Below, in pieces: positions 1-8,066 of a stretch of 64,000 nucleotides of DNA. A program made the translations under genes and the position numbers. Numbering within the stretch: the stretch's first letter is position 1; each line of letters opens with the position of its first letter. The stretch spans positions 1-64,000 of the forward strand of contig NZ_SLZU01000003.1 in assembly GCF_004342065.1 (NCBI RefSeq). The letters are read 5' to 3'. The DNA is from Primorskyibacter sedentarius (GTDB lineage Bacteria; Pseudomonadota; Alphaproteobacteria; Rhodobacterales; Rhodobacteraceae). A model generated the notes under the pieces. That model saw only the letters and a list, made by a program, of their open reading frames with translations. It did not search any database and was not told where the DNA came from.

Positions 1-357
1 CCGCCCCGTCCGGCGTCCCGTTAGCGCCTCAGCGCCGCCGGTGAAGGGGGTTCTACGGTTAGTTGACGATGCCCGCAAGCAGTTTTTTGAAGAAAATCGC
101 CCTGAACCCCATTTTTTTCCATTTCGGTCAAATTATTCCGGCCATTCATCTGCTAAACTATTGTTATTAAATAATTTACGTCGGCTCTATCAAAAGCGCA
201 TATTTTGCGCAAGCTGGCCGTTCCCGGCCTTTTCACCACCTTTCACCCACAGAACAGCGCAAACACGCCGAAGAATCTGCCCTGATTGTCGTTGCCGAAC
301 CGGAATCAATGGTCTGCGGATGGGTCTCGTGCCGAGAAATCGTACTGAATCGGTGAA
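1..357. other. Non-coding left edge
   Basis: I see no convincing gene here. The first 60 bases are very GC-rich and then composition turns sharply AT-rich (about 100-210), unlike the coding DNA around it. A long open frame crosses the region on the plus strand but its codon composition is not that of the neighbouring genes. The stretch contains a small inverted repeat (GCGCA/TGCGC, 196-210) and a terminator-like hairpin at 216-233. It probably carries the tail of a transcript that begins outside the window. Confidence 0.4.
216..233 (+). terminator. Possible intrinsic terminator
   Basis: GGCCG-TTCC-CGGCC is followed directly by TTTT. The stem is only 5 bp, so this is a modest candidate. It would end a plus-strand transcript entering from the left of the window. 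Confidence 0.35.
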
Positions 358-867
358 TCAGTGGCGTCGCAGCCGCGCGGTGTCATATCCGTTGAAGTCC
401 AGCAATTCGCGAGCGGCACGAAAACGATCTGGTCGAATGCCGTCGCCGCGATTCAGAATCCAGCCAAAACTGCCCGAAGGTGTGCCCAAGACGGCTGTTC
501 CGAAATCTTCGGCAACCCAAAGGATCCAGATCGGTTCGGCACCCTCCGCTTCCAGGCGACCAAAGGGAGCTACGGTATAGAGTACTGTTCCCGCCGCCCT
601 GCCCGGTGACGGCTGGCATCCCGCGACGGCCATTCGCCCATCCAGCATCGGCGTGAACCGGATCTCCTTGCAGGCTGCGCCGTCATATTCAGGATTGAAG
701 CTGGCCAATCGCGTCCATGTACCAGCGAAACGCTGTGGGTCGAACCTCGTGCTGGACGAGATCGCAACTGAGCTGTCTCGATAGCTGACCTGTGGCATGG
801 GCGGTCCTTCCGGACCGACGCGAGTGCAACCGGCGAGCAGGAGAGCAATAAGAAGAGCGCGCCTCAT
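358..867 (-). CDS. Lipocalin-like lipoprotein
   Basis: A 169-aa protein that starts MRRALLIALLLAGCTR. This is a short lipoprotein signal with lipobox LLAGC, so it is probably lipidated and anchored in the envelope. The mature part has the lipocalin features FAGTWTRLASF near the N-terminus and a closing region with WILNRGDGIRP, like the bacterial Blc family that binds small hydrophobic ligands. An upstream in-frame start would add 25 arginine-rich residues before the signal and is unlikely. The start codon overlaps the stop of the esterase gene upstream (ATGA), so the two are probably translated from one message. The ligand is unknown. Confidence 0.72.
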   Translation of the reverse strand: MRRALLIALLLAGCTRVGPEGPPMPQVSYRDSSVAISSSTRFDPQRFAGTWTRLASFNPEYDGAACKEIRFTPMLDGRMAVAGCQPSPGRAAGTVLYTVAPFGRLEAEGAEPIWILWVAEDFGTAVLGTPSGSFGWILNRGDGIRPDRFRAARELLDFNGYDTARLRRH

Positions 868-1499
868 CCCTCTGCCCCCAACTGATCTGCCACCTTCTCG
901 GCCATTACGGCTGCGAAGGAGACATGGGCCTCGGCGTCCCAATGCACGCCATCAATATCGGACACTTCTATATAGGAGCCTGCATCAACAAATCCGCAGC
1001 CCTGCGCCTTCGCGATCTGTGCAAGGTGAGCAATCAGACCCTCTTGGCGTCGCTCGGCCCCCACATAGACCTCTTTCAACCCGCCAACTTCGCGCACCGG
1101 AACGGGCGCGACGATCAGAACGGCAAGGCCGGGAAGCTCGTCGCGCGCTGCCAGCACGAGACGTTCCACCGAGCGGGCAATCTCCCATGATGTGACCGAG
1201 AAGCGCGATTTCAGGTCATTTGTTCCTAACATGATCACCAACAGGTCGATCGGGGCGTGGCTTGGCAAGATGGCGGGCAAGACGCTCAGCCCATTCCGGG
1301 CGCCCCCTTCTATAGGGTCGTCATGCACTGTCGTGCGCCCGGGCAATCCTTCGTCGATGACGCGCACATCCGGTCCAAGCTGCGCAGCCATCACCGCGGG
1401 CCAGCGATGGGCGGGTGAGAAACGCTCTGACTGGCCCGGCCGTTGCAGAGGCTTCGTGCCGTGGGTGTTGCTGTCACCATATATTAGTACCGTCTGCAT
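864..1499 (-). CDS. SGNH/GDSL-family arylesterase
   Basis: A 211-aa SGNH hydrolase. Block I is YGDSNTHG with the nucleophile serine near residue 9, block III is LGTNDLK near residue 78, and the C-terminal D-x2-H dyad is in the region DGVHWDAEAH. The family cleaves acyl or aryl esters, and several members act on carbohydrate acetyl groups. I chose the ATG at 1499, which puts the GDS motif at the usual distance from the N-terminus; a longer frame adds 33 residues without family character. No signal peptide is visible, so it is probably cytoplasmic. It is co-transcribed with the lipocalin (4-base overlap). Confidence 0.75.
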   Translation of the reverse strand: MQTVLIYGDSNTHGTKPLQRPGQSERFSPAHRWPAVMAAQLGPDVRVIDEGLPGRTTVHDDPIEGGARNGLSVLPAILPSHAPIDLLVIMLGTNDLKSRFSVTSWEIARSVERLVLAARDELPGLAVLIVAPVPVREVGGLKEVYVGAERRQEGLIAHLAQIAKAQGCGFVDAGSYIEVSDIDGVHWDAEAHVSFAAVMAEKVADQLGAEG

Positions 1500-1875
1500 C
1501 GCTCTGCCTTTCCGCGTTCCACACGGCCCAGCATTGGCACAAGCGTCAGAGCTGTCCAGCGAACAATGGATTGCCCCCCGGCCCCGTGCCTCACGCAATG
1601 TGCAGGCTGCCCCTTTGGGCGACCGGTCTTTGCGTTAGGAAAATCCCAAGACTTCCGTTCCAAGCTCGGGAACAAAGGGGAAACCAAGTGATCCAGGCAG
1701 ATAGCAGCGCTAATGTGATAATCGGCGTCTTCAGAACGCCACCGCGTCCAAAGTCACGCGAGCCACATGTTACTGACAGGGCTGCGGCGCATGATCAGGA
1801 ATATGCTTGCGTGTCGCCGCATTTCGCGCGCAGGTTTCAGGCCATTGCGTTGGCCTCTTTGGAAAGATGGCCGCT
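1500..1875. other. Intergenic, no gene seen
   Basis: This 376-base gap lies between the esterase start and the rlmE stop, both on the minus strand. I see no supported reading frame. It holds the presumed esterase promoter and a short inverted repeat (GGCGT/ACGCC at 1724-1740) of unknown meaning. Confidence 0.4.
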
Positions 1876-2589
1876 TCAGGACTGAATGTCGCCCCGGAAA
1901 CCGGTTGCCACAACGAATTTCTCCGAACTGTCGGCGCGCGAGGATGGCGGCTTGACGTTCGCGACCTTCTCAAAGCGCTGCTTGAGAAGCTTCTGCAGGT
2001 CCCCCTCTGCCCCGCCTGCCAGCACCTTGGCAACGAAGGTGCCACCCGGTGTCAGTACGTCGAAGGCAAAATAGGCCGCGGTTTCGCAAAGATTGATGAT
2101 CCGCAGGTGATCGGTCTGTTTGTGGCCAGAAGATGACGCGGCCATGTCGGACATCACCACATCGGCCGTACCGCCCAGCCATTCGCGCACCTGCTCGTCC
2201 GCGCCTTCGTCAAGAAAATCGAGCACATGGATCTCTGCACCCGGGATCGTCTCGACCTCTTGCAGGTCAATGCCCAGAACAAACCCCACGGCCTTGCCGG
2301 TCCTTTCGCCAAGCGCATTCACGCGCTTGACCGCAACCTGGCACCAACCGCCCGGTGCGCAGCCAAGGTCCACCACCCGCGCGCCGGGCACGAGGAAACG
2401 GAACTTTTCATCAAGCTCCAGGATCTTGAAGGCCGCCCGCCCCCGGTAGCCTTCGGCCTGCGCGCGTTTGACATAAGGATCATTGAGCTGACGTTGCAGC
2501 CAGCGCGTCGAGGACAATTTCCGCCCGCGCGCGCTTTTGACTTTGACTTTCAGGTCGCGCTGCCCGCGCCCGGAGGTGTTTTTTGTCAT
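1876..2589 (-). CDS. rlmE: 23S rRNA 2'-O-methyltransferase RlmE (FtsJ)
   Basis: A 237-aa RrmJ/FtsJ-type methyltransferase that would modify U2552 of 23S rRNA (E. coli numbering) late in 50S assembly. The N-terminus has the family signature [20 protein letters not shown]. The SAM loop is [15 protein letters not shown], followed by an acidic residue in GIDLQEVE, and [18 protein letters not shown] carries the catalytic aspartate region. The N-terminal extension is lysine/arginine-rich, as is usual in alphaproteobacteria. It follows the Ppx/GppA gene after 148 bases on the same strand, a common pairing in Rhodobacterales. Confidence 0.93.
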   Translation of the reverse strand: MTKNTSGRGQRDLKVKVKSARGRKLSSTRWLQRQLNDPYVKRAQAEGYRGRAAFKILELDEKFRFLVPGARVVDLGCAPGGWCQVAVKRVNALGERTGKAVGFVLGIDLQEVETIPGAEIHVLDFLDEGADEQVREWLGGTADVVMSDMAASSSGHKQTDHLRIINLCETAAYFAFDVLTPGGTFVAKVLAGGAEGDLQKLLKQRFEKVANVKPPSSRADSSEKFVVATGFRGDIQS

Positions 2590-2737
2590 GTCCTGCCTCG
2601 GGTGTTGCGTTACTTAGGACCCAAATGGGCCATGCGGGCGGGTTTTTCCACCGCCTAATCCTGGTTGGCCCCGCGATCCGGCAGAAAAGTCGCCCCGAAG
2701 GGCGCATTAACACACTTCGGACCGACCAGCGCCCGCG

Positions 2738-3850
2738 CTAGTACGGACCATCCTCCAGCACACCGTCGCTGCACATCTGAGCGTAAAGCAACCCCTCGCG
2801 CAGACCACGGTCAGCGACCGAAAGGCGATCCGTCGGCCAGCAGCGCAGCAATGCTTGCAAGATCGCAGACCCCGACATGATCAGGGCTTGCCGGTCCTGT
2901 CCGATGCGCGGGTCACGGTGGCGCCCCGCAGGGCCCATTTCAAGATAGCGGTTGATGACCTTTTCGATCTGATCGGATGTCATTCGCAGCCCATCGACCT
3001 TTGTACGGTCGTATCGCTTCAACCCCAGATGAGAGGCGGCAACCGTTGTGACCGTGCCTGACGTCCCGACGATCTGAAACCCTTCGCGGGCCTGTTCGTC
3101 CTTATAGGGTGCAAATTCAGACAGGTTTTCCTCGAAGAACCAGCTCATCAAAGCATAGCGAGCCGCGTCATCCTCCACGTCGGAGAATTGATCGCGCAGT
3201 GTTGCGACACCCAGCGGGACAGATATCCAATCCACCACTTTTGCCGCGGCAAACGGGCTGACAGTGGTGTGAAACCCCGCATGCAGGCGCATGATCGCCC
3301 GCGGCCGTTCGCGGTGCGGCACCGAGGACAGGTCAATCCAGACAAGCTCTGTCGATCCACCGCCGATATCGACCACCAAAAGCTGTTCGGTCTTGGTGGA
3401 CACCAAAGGTGCGCAAGAGATCACGGCAAGCCGCGCCTCCTCCTCCGGCTGGATAACCTCCAGCTCCAACCCGGTCTCGCGCCGGACCTGACGGATGAAA
3501 TCCCGCGCATTGACCGCACGGCGGCAGGCCTCTGTCGCAACCAGACGCATCCGCCGCACCTCGTGGCGCTGCAATTTCTGGTGACAGACCCGCAAGGCCT
3601 GGATGGTACGGCCCATCGACGCGCGGCTCAAACGGCCAGACTTCTCCAGCCCAGAGCCGAGCTGAACCGACTTGGAGAAACTGTCAACTACGTGAAACTG
3701 GCTGCCCTTTGGCTGGGCAATCAGCATTCGACAACTGTTCGTGCCCAGATCCAACGCGGCATAAAGCTCGGATGGATCGGGCGGCTTCGGCGCGGACCAC
3801 TCAACCGGTTTCGGGAATGCGCCCGCACCCTTGGGACGCTTTGGCGCCAT
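2738..3850 (-). CDS. Ppx/GppA exopolyphosphatase-family phosphatase
   Basis: A 370-aa member of the ASKHA-fold Ppx/GppA family, which hydrolyses polyphosphate or pppGpp. Phosphate-1 loop: ALDLGTNSCRMLI (about residues 33-45). Phosphate-2 loop: VVDIGGGSTELVW (about residues 163-175). It lacks the long C-terminal HD-like region of E. coli Ppx, which fits the short alphaproteobacterial form. An AGGAAGG ribosome site precedes the ATG at 3850. Upstream of RlmE and probably co-transcribed. The sequence alone does not separate the Ppx from the GppA activity. Confidence 0.88.
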   Translation of the reverse strand: MAPKRPKGAGAFPKPVEWSAPKPPDPSELYAALDLGTNSCRMLIAQPKGSQFHVVDSFSKSVQLGSGLEKSGRLSRASMGRTIQALRVCHQKLQRHEVRRMRLVATEACRRAVNARDFIRQVRRETGLELEVIQPEEEARLAVISCAPLVSTKTEQLLVVDIGGGSTELVWIDLSSVPHRERPRAIMRLHAGFHTTVSPFAAAKVVDWISVPLGVATLRDQFSDVEDDAARYALMSWFFEENLSEFAPYKDEQAREGFQIVGTSGTVTTVAASHLGLKRYDRTKVDGLRMTSDQIEKVINRYLEMGPAGRHRDPRIGQDRQALIMSGSAILQALLRCWPTDRLSVADRGLREGLLYAQMCSDGVLEDGPY

Positions 3851-3927
3851 TTTTGCGCCTTCCTGATTTTCAACTTGTGGTCACGATACGCAGCTAGGGG
3901 CCGGGCTGCAAGAATGTCGTTAAGATG

Positions 3928-4590
3928 CTAGAGCGGATTCTCGAAATAGTCGGACAGATGAGCGTATTCCTCATCCAGCATCGGGCGGATCGCATCGATG
4001 GTCTTGGGGGCCAGATCCCCCAGCGACAGTTTGATGTCAGAGGAATTCTCGCGCGGCATCTCGACGGGCTTGCCAACGATCCTCGACAGGTCATGTGCCA
4101 GCTCGCCCATGTCCTCGGTCCGGTAGACGCGGTCATATTGCAGCGGGTGCGGCCCGATGAAAAGCTGCGTGCCAAGGCAATGGTGTTTGATGACAGAGGC
4201 CGCCTTCATGTAGTCCCGCAAGTTCTGAAAGAAAAAGTCCGGATCGGGATCCTTGCTGAGATGGGCGTAATTGGGGTCGGTCTGCATCTTCCAGCTGCTG
4301 TGCAGATCACGGAAATGCACAACCCGGTTTGTATAGACCGACATCATCCTGCGGGCGGGATCGCGCACCACCGTAAAGCGGTAGAAATCCGTAAACCGGT
4401 TCCAGCGCCGCTGCCTGAAGCGTGTGGTTGGATAAATCTTGTGCCAGGTCATCACGGTGATGTCCTCGGCAGGCGGGATCGTCACGCGACTGTCAAGATG
4501 CGCAAGCGCTGCCTTGACCGAGGAACAGCCCGCTTTCGGAACGGCCATGTAGGCGACTTTGTATTCTGGAAGGAAGATGGCCAAGAGCAA
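3928..4590 (-). CDS. Sulfotransferase family 2 protein
   Basis: A 220-aa protein of the carbohydrate sulfotransferase type. The 5'-phosphosulfate loop is MAVPKAGCSSVKAAL near residue 15. The 3'-phosphate motif is FTVVRDPARRMMSVY (about residues 72-86). Such enzymes transfer sulfate from PAPS to a glycan or lipid head group; the acceptor is unknown. The start is uncertain: the longest frame begins with TTG, and an ATG 14 codons in would cut off the strand before the PAPS loop, so I keep the TTG. It is divergent from the one-carbon module across about 280 bases. Confidence 0.78.
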   Translation of the reverse strand: MLLAIFLPEYKVAYMAVPKAGCSSVKAALAHLDSRVTIPPAEDITVMTWHKIYPTTRFRQRRWNRFTDFYRFTVVRDPARRMMSVYTNRVVHFRDLHSSWKMQTDPNYAHLSKDPDPDFFFQNLRDYMKAASVIKHHCLGTQLFIGPHPLQYDRVYRTEDMGELAHDLSRIVGKPVEMPRENSSDIKLSLGDLAPKTIDAIRPMLDEEYAHLSDYFENPL

Positions 4591-4868
4591 CCTGTAAACA
4601 TTTCCGTCGGCGCCGCTTTCGCGCGTCCGTCACTGGCGCCACTATCCGCGCTGCGCCACACAGGGTCAAGCCGTGGCAGGGATAGCTTGGGATAACATGA
4701 GCCGCACTCATCATCTGCCCACGGTTATTTCAAGCCCGCAGCACTGGCCCCCCAAGGCCGCTGGACATAAGGTGGCGGCGTCGCTCAAAGCGTCACAGAT
4801 GTCGAAAAACGACGCCGGAACGCTGTTGCGGTGAATTACAGATGCTTAACTGGTCTGGGGAATCGAAG

Positions 4869-5165
4869 ATGCCCGATGTCACTATTGTCTACTGGCGGGA
4901 TATTCCTGCGCAGGTCATCGTCGGCAAGGGCCGTCGCGGGGCGAAGGCTCAATTGCCCGAACGTTTCGAACAGGCGATTGACCGCGCGGCGATGAAATCC
5001 GGCGCGGCGGGCACGGATGATTACCTGGCAGAATGGCGCAAGGCGGCGCCCTATACGGTTGACGGCTCCTCCGAAGAGGTTCTGGCAGCCGAGGTGGCGC
5101 GGCTGGATGCCGAATATGACCGAGACCGTATCAAGCAACTGATCGACAACAATGGCCGGGCATGA
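4869..5165 (+). CDS. Small conserved protein of the 'virulence factor' family
   Basis: A 98-aa protein beginning MPDVTIVYWRDIPAQVI. It resembles the short conserved family labelled 'virulence factor' (PF13769 as I recall), whose biochemical role is not known to me. GGGGA precedes the ATG. Its stop overlaps an in-frame ATG of the next gene (ATGA at 5162-5165), so it is translationally linked to the methylene-THF reductase. The steady association with folate one-carbon genes suggests a role there rather than in virulence. Confidence 0.7.
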   Translation: MPDVTIVYWRDIPAQVIVGKGRRGAKAQLPERFEQAIDRAAMKSGAAGTDDYLAEWRKAAPYTVDGSSEEVLAAEVARLDAEYDRDRIKQLIDNNGRA

Positions 5166-5191
5166 GTCCAGCCAGGCTTTGGGAGGCCGCG

Positions 5192-6115
5192 ATGGCGCTT
5201 TTGAATTTCCGCAAGAAAGTTGAAACCGCGCCGGGCCCCTCGCCCGAGATGCAAGCCTTCCTGAAAGGCTACTCGATCGAGGTCATGCCGCGCACGGCCG
5301 AAAAGGTCGAAAATTTCCGCGACCTGCTGCCCGAGGGCACGCGTGTCTATATCGCCCATATCGACGGGACAGAGATCACCGACATGGTGACGACGGCAGC
5401 ACGGCTTGCGCGCGACGGCTATGCCGTCATGCCGCATTTTCCCGCCCGGATCATAAAGGACAAGGCCACGCTCGCCGATTGGATCGCGCGCTATCAGGGA
5501 GAGGCGGGCGTCACGCAGGGCCTGCTTCTGGCCGGTGGTGTATCCCAACCCGTGGGGGCCTTTGACAGCTCCATGCAACTGCTGGAAACCGGTCTGTTCG
5601 ACAAGGCGGGCTTCACCCGTCTGCACGTGGCGGGCCACCCCGAGGGCAACCGCGACATCGACCCGGATGGCAGCATGACGAATGTCGATGACGCGCTGCG
5701 CTGGAAACAGAAATTCAGCGAACGCACCGATGCGAAGATGGCGCTTGCCACGCAATTCGCCTTTGACGCCGATCCGATCATCGCATGGGCCGACGGACTG
5801 AAGGCGGCTGGCATCGACCTGCCCATCCATATCGGCATCGCCGGCCCCGCCAAGCTGCAGACGCTGATCAAGTTTGCCATCGCCTGCGGTGTGGGCCCCT
5901 CGCTGAAGGTCTTGCAGAAACGTGCGATGGACGTGACAAAACTGCTGCTGCCCTACGAGCCGACCGACGTGCTTGCAAAGCTTGCAGCCCACAAGGCGGC
6001 CAACCCCGACTTCAATATCGAACAGGTGCATTTCTTCCCGCTTGGCGGGATCAAGACGAATGCGGCCTGGGCCACCCAAAATGGTGGCGGCGCCACCAAG
6101 CCAGCCAATAGCTGA
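5192..6115 (+). CDS. Methylenetetrahydrofolate reductase-family protein
   Basis: A 307-aa TIM-barrel protein of the MTHFR family (FAD-dependent reduction of 5,10-methylene-THF to 5-methyl-THF). It starts MALLNFRKKVE behind a GGGAGG ribosome site; an alternative ATG at 5162 overlaps the previous stop. Visible family features are the N-terminal segment SIEVMPRTAEKVENFRD, GLLLAGGVSQPVG, LHVAGHPEGNRDIDPDG, and the C-terminal FFPLGGIKTNAAW. It is sandwiched between the small conserved protein and a methyl-THF methyltransferase, so the module would make methyl-THF and pass its methyl group on to cobalamin. Confidence 0.82.
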   Translation: MALLNFRKKVETAPGPSPEMQAFLKGYSIEVMPRTAEKVENFRDLLPEGTRVYIAHIDGTEITDMVTTAARLARDGYAVMPHFPARIIKDKATLADWIARYQGEAGVTQGLLLAGGVSQPVGAFDSSMQLLETGLFDKAGFTRLHVAGHPEGNRDIDPDGSMTNVDDALRWKQKFSERTDAKMALATQFAFDADPIIAWADGLKAAGIDLPIHIGIAGPAKLQTLIKFAIACGVGPSLKVLQKRAMDVTKLLLPYEPTDVLAKLAAHKAANPDFNIEQVHFFPLGGIKTNAAWATQNGGGATKPANS

Positions 6116-6125
6116 GAGGAATAGA

Positions 6126-7199
6126 ATGACCCGTACTGTCGTTGAATCCAAAACCAAAACAGCAATCATAGGGTTTGACGAGCCGTTCTGCGTGATTGGC
6201 GAGCGGATCAATCCCACCGGTCGCAAGATCCTGTCCGAAGAACTGGAGCGCGGCGATTTTTCCCGCGTCGAAGCCGACGCATTGGCGCAGGCTGCGGCCG
6301 GGGCGAATATTCTGGACGTGAATTCCGGCGCGGTCTTCTCCAACAAGATGGCCGAAGACCCGCGCTATGCCGACAACAACTTTGTCGAGCCGATGCTGAT
6401 GCCCGAGTTGATCAATCGCATTCAGGCCGTCACCGACACGCCGCTTTGCATCGACAGCTCTGTTCCCGGTGCGTTGCAGGCCGGGCTTGAGGCTTGCGAA
6501 GGCCGCCCCCTGCTCAATTCCGTCACGGGTGAGGAAGAGCGGCTGGAGCTCGTGTTGCCGCTGGTTAAGAAATACAACGTGCCCGTCGTGGCAATCTCCA
6601 ACGATGACACCGGTATTTCCGAAGACCCGGACGTGCGCTTTGCCGTGGCCAAAAAGATCGTCGAACGCGCGGCTGATTTCGGCATTCCCGCGCATGACAT
6701 CGTGGTCGATCCGCTGGTCATGCCGATCGGGGCAATGGCGACGGCCGGGCTTCAGGTCTTCGCGCTTGTGCGTCGCCTGCGCGAGGAACTGGGCGTGAAC
6801 ACCACCTGCGGCGCGTCCAATGTCAGCTTTGGTCTGCCCAACCGGCACGGAATCAACAATGCGTTTCTGCCGATGGCCATGGGGGCGGGCATGACATCTG
6901 CAATCATGAACCCGGTGGCGCTGCCAGTGAACCAAAAGAAGATCGCCGAGAAAAAGGCCGAAGTTCTGGCAGCCGGGATCATCCTTCCCGACGGTATGGA
7001 CGACGAAACCTTCGTGACGCTTTTCGGCATGGGCTCCACCCGGCCTCGCCCGGGCAAGGAGATGGAGGCGATCCGCGCCGCAAACCTGCTGACCAATAAT
7101 GATCCCAACGGGGGCTCGTGGATTCAGTTCAACAAGGTGGGCGGTCAGCCGGGCGAGGCGACGTCGGGTCGTCGCGGTGGACGCCGCCGTCGCGCCTGA
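6126..7199 (+). CDS. Methyltetrahydrofolate:cobalamin methyltransferase (pterin-binding)
   Basis: A 357-aa pterin-binding (DHPS-like) TIM barrel related to the methyl-THF domain of methionine synthase and to AcsE/MtrH-type enzymes. Motifs: VIGERINPTGRK near residue 20, ANILDVNSG near residue 60, PLCIDSSVPGAL, ISNDDTGI, and NTTCGASNVSFGLPNR near residue 225. It has no homocysteine, B12-binding or reactivation domain, so it must act with separate proteins. It starts 10 bases after the reductase gene; a longer frame starting inside that gene is not credible. The C-terminus ends in an unusual arginine-rich tail (GRRGGRRRRA). A strong terminator follows at 7223. Confidence 0.85.
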   Translation: MTRTVVESKTKTAIIGFDEPFCVIGERINPTGRKILSEELERGDFSRVEADALAQAAAGANILDVNSGAVFSNKMAEDPRYADNNFVEPMLMPELINRIQAVTDTPLCIDSSVPGALQAGLEACEGRPLLNSVTGEEERLELVLPLVKKYNVPVVAISNDDTGISEDPDVRFAVAKKIVERAADFGIPAHDIVVDPLVMPIGAMATAGLQVFALVRRLREELGVNTTCGASNVSFGLPNRHGINNAFLPMAMGAGMTSAIMNPVALPVNQKKIAEKKAEVLAAGIILPDGMDDETFVTLFGMGSTRPRPGKEMEAIRAANLLTNNDPNGGSWIQFNKVGGQPGEATSGRRGGRRRRA

Positions 7200-7222
7200 C
7201 ATCTACTACGCATGACAATCCG

Positions 7223-7257
7223 GGGCCCGCAGGCAATGCCGCGCGGGCCCTCTTTGT
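7223..7257 (+). terminator. Intrinsic terminator of the one-carbon module
   Basis: GGGCCCGC (7223-7230) pairs with GCGGGCCC (7243-7250) across a 12-base loop and is followed by TCTTTGT. It lies 23 bases after the methyltransferase stop. Confidence 0.75.
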
Positions 7258-7348
7258 ATCTACCACCCATCCAATTTTGTCCTGTCGCGACGAGTGCAAG
7301 GCGCCTGTCGCCTGCTGTCACCCGTGACAGGATTTTTTCAAAAAATGG

Positions 7349-7373
7349 GGAACCAACCCGCCGCTTTCGCGTT
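7349..7373 (+). promoter_or_regulatory. EcfG-type general stress promoter
   Basis: GGAAC (7349-7353), a 16-base spacer, then CGTT (7370-7373). This matches the alphaproteobacterial EcfG/SigT consensus GGAAC-N16/17-CGTT exactly. It points at the solo receiver gene that starts at 7521. The match was found by eye. Confidence 0.6.
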
Positions 7374-7520
7374 TCCTGAAAGCAGAACCGAAGTGTAGTG
7401 GTACAAGACGCCCCGTTTTTCGTTGCAAAGTGAATGCGTTACGGCATGAAAAGGCCGCAAGCTAAGTCGATCAAGGGGTCCGGATGACCAATAGACCAAT
7501 CAACGCCGAGTGGTCACACC

Positions 7521-7937
7521 GTGACTGAAGCCGCTCTTGCAAGCGCGGACGCCTCTGCACGCGCGGACGCCTCGCGGCCGTCGGTCTTTCTTGTCGAGGA
7601 TGACGCGCTTATTGCGCTGGATCTCGCGATGCAGGTCGAAGACATGGGCTACGATGTATTGGGGCCCTACCACAACGTGGCCACGGCGATGGCCGCGCTG
7701 GAGGAACATCTACCCGATGCAGCTGTGCTTGACTTCAATCTGAGCAAGAACGAGACCTCTGCCCCGATTGCAGAAAAATTGATCGCGACCGGTGTCCCAC
7801 TGACGTTTCTCAGCGGATACGCCCCGTCGGATTTTCCTGAAATGTGCGGTCTGACGGGACAACGGGTGTTGTGCAAACCGGTCAATTCCAAGCATCTGGA
7901 AGAGACACTGGGGACCCTGACGGCCAACCGGAAATAG
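7521..7937 (+). CDS. Single-domain response regulator
   Basis: A 138-aa protein with one receiver domain and no output domain. After a 20-residue alanine-rich leader come the acidic pair in VFLVEDDALIALD, the phospho-acceptor aspartate in AAVLDFNL (about residue 72), the switch serine in LTFLSGYAP and the lysine in RVLCKPVN. The start is a GTG without a clear ribosome site, so the leader may be shorter. The perfect EcfG-type promoter about 150 bases upstream suggests membership of the general stress regulon, where solo receivers modulate HWE-type kinases. The partner kinase is not in this window. Confidence 0.82.
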   Translation: MTEAALASADASARADASRPSVFLVEDDALIALDLAMQVEDMGYDVLGPYHNVATAMAALEEHLPDAAVLDFNLSKNETSAPIAEKLIATGVPLTFLSGYAPSDFPEMCGLTGQRVLCKPVNSKHLEETLGTLTANRK

Positions 7938-8066
7938 CGCCTTCGGGGCTTGCCCGAATTTCGACGGGTTGCCCCCTGCCCGGTCCGTGGCTGTCTCCTC
8001 AATAGATTGCCGAACGGCGGCGGCGCTGCTACGGAACCCTGCAAGGATCAACAGGGAACGAAGCGC

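Noticed and set aside
41-580. Plus-strand open frame of 179 codons at the left edge
   Set aside because: It crosses an abrupt change from GC-rich to AT-rich sequence, has no family character, and its second half is antisense to the lipocalin gene.
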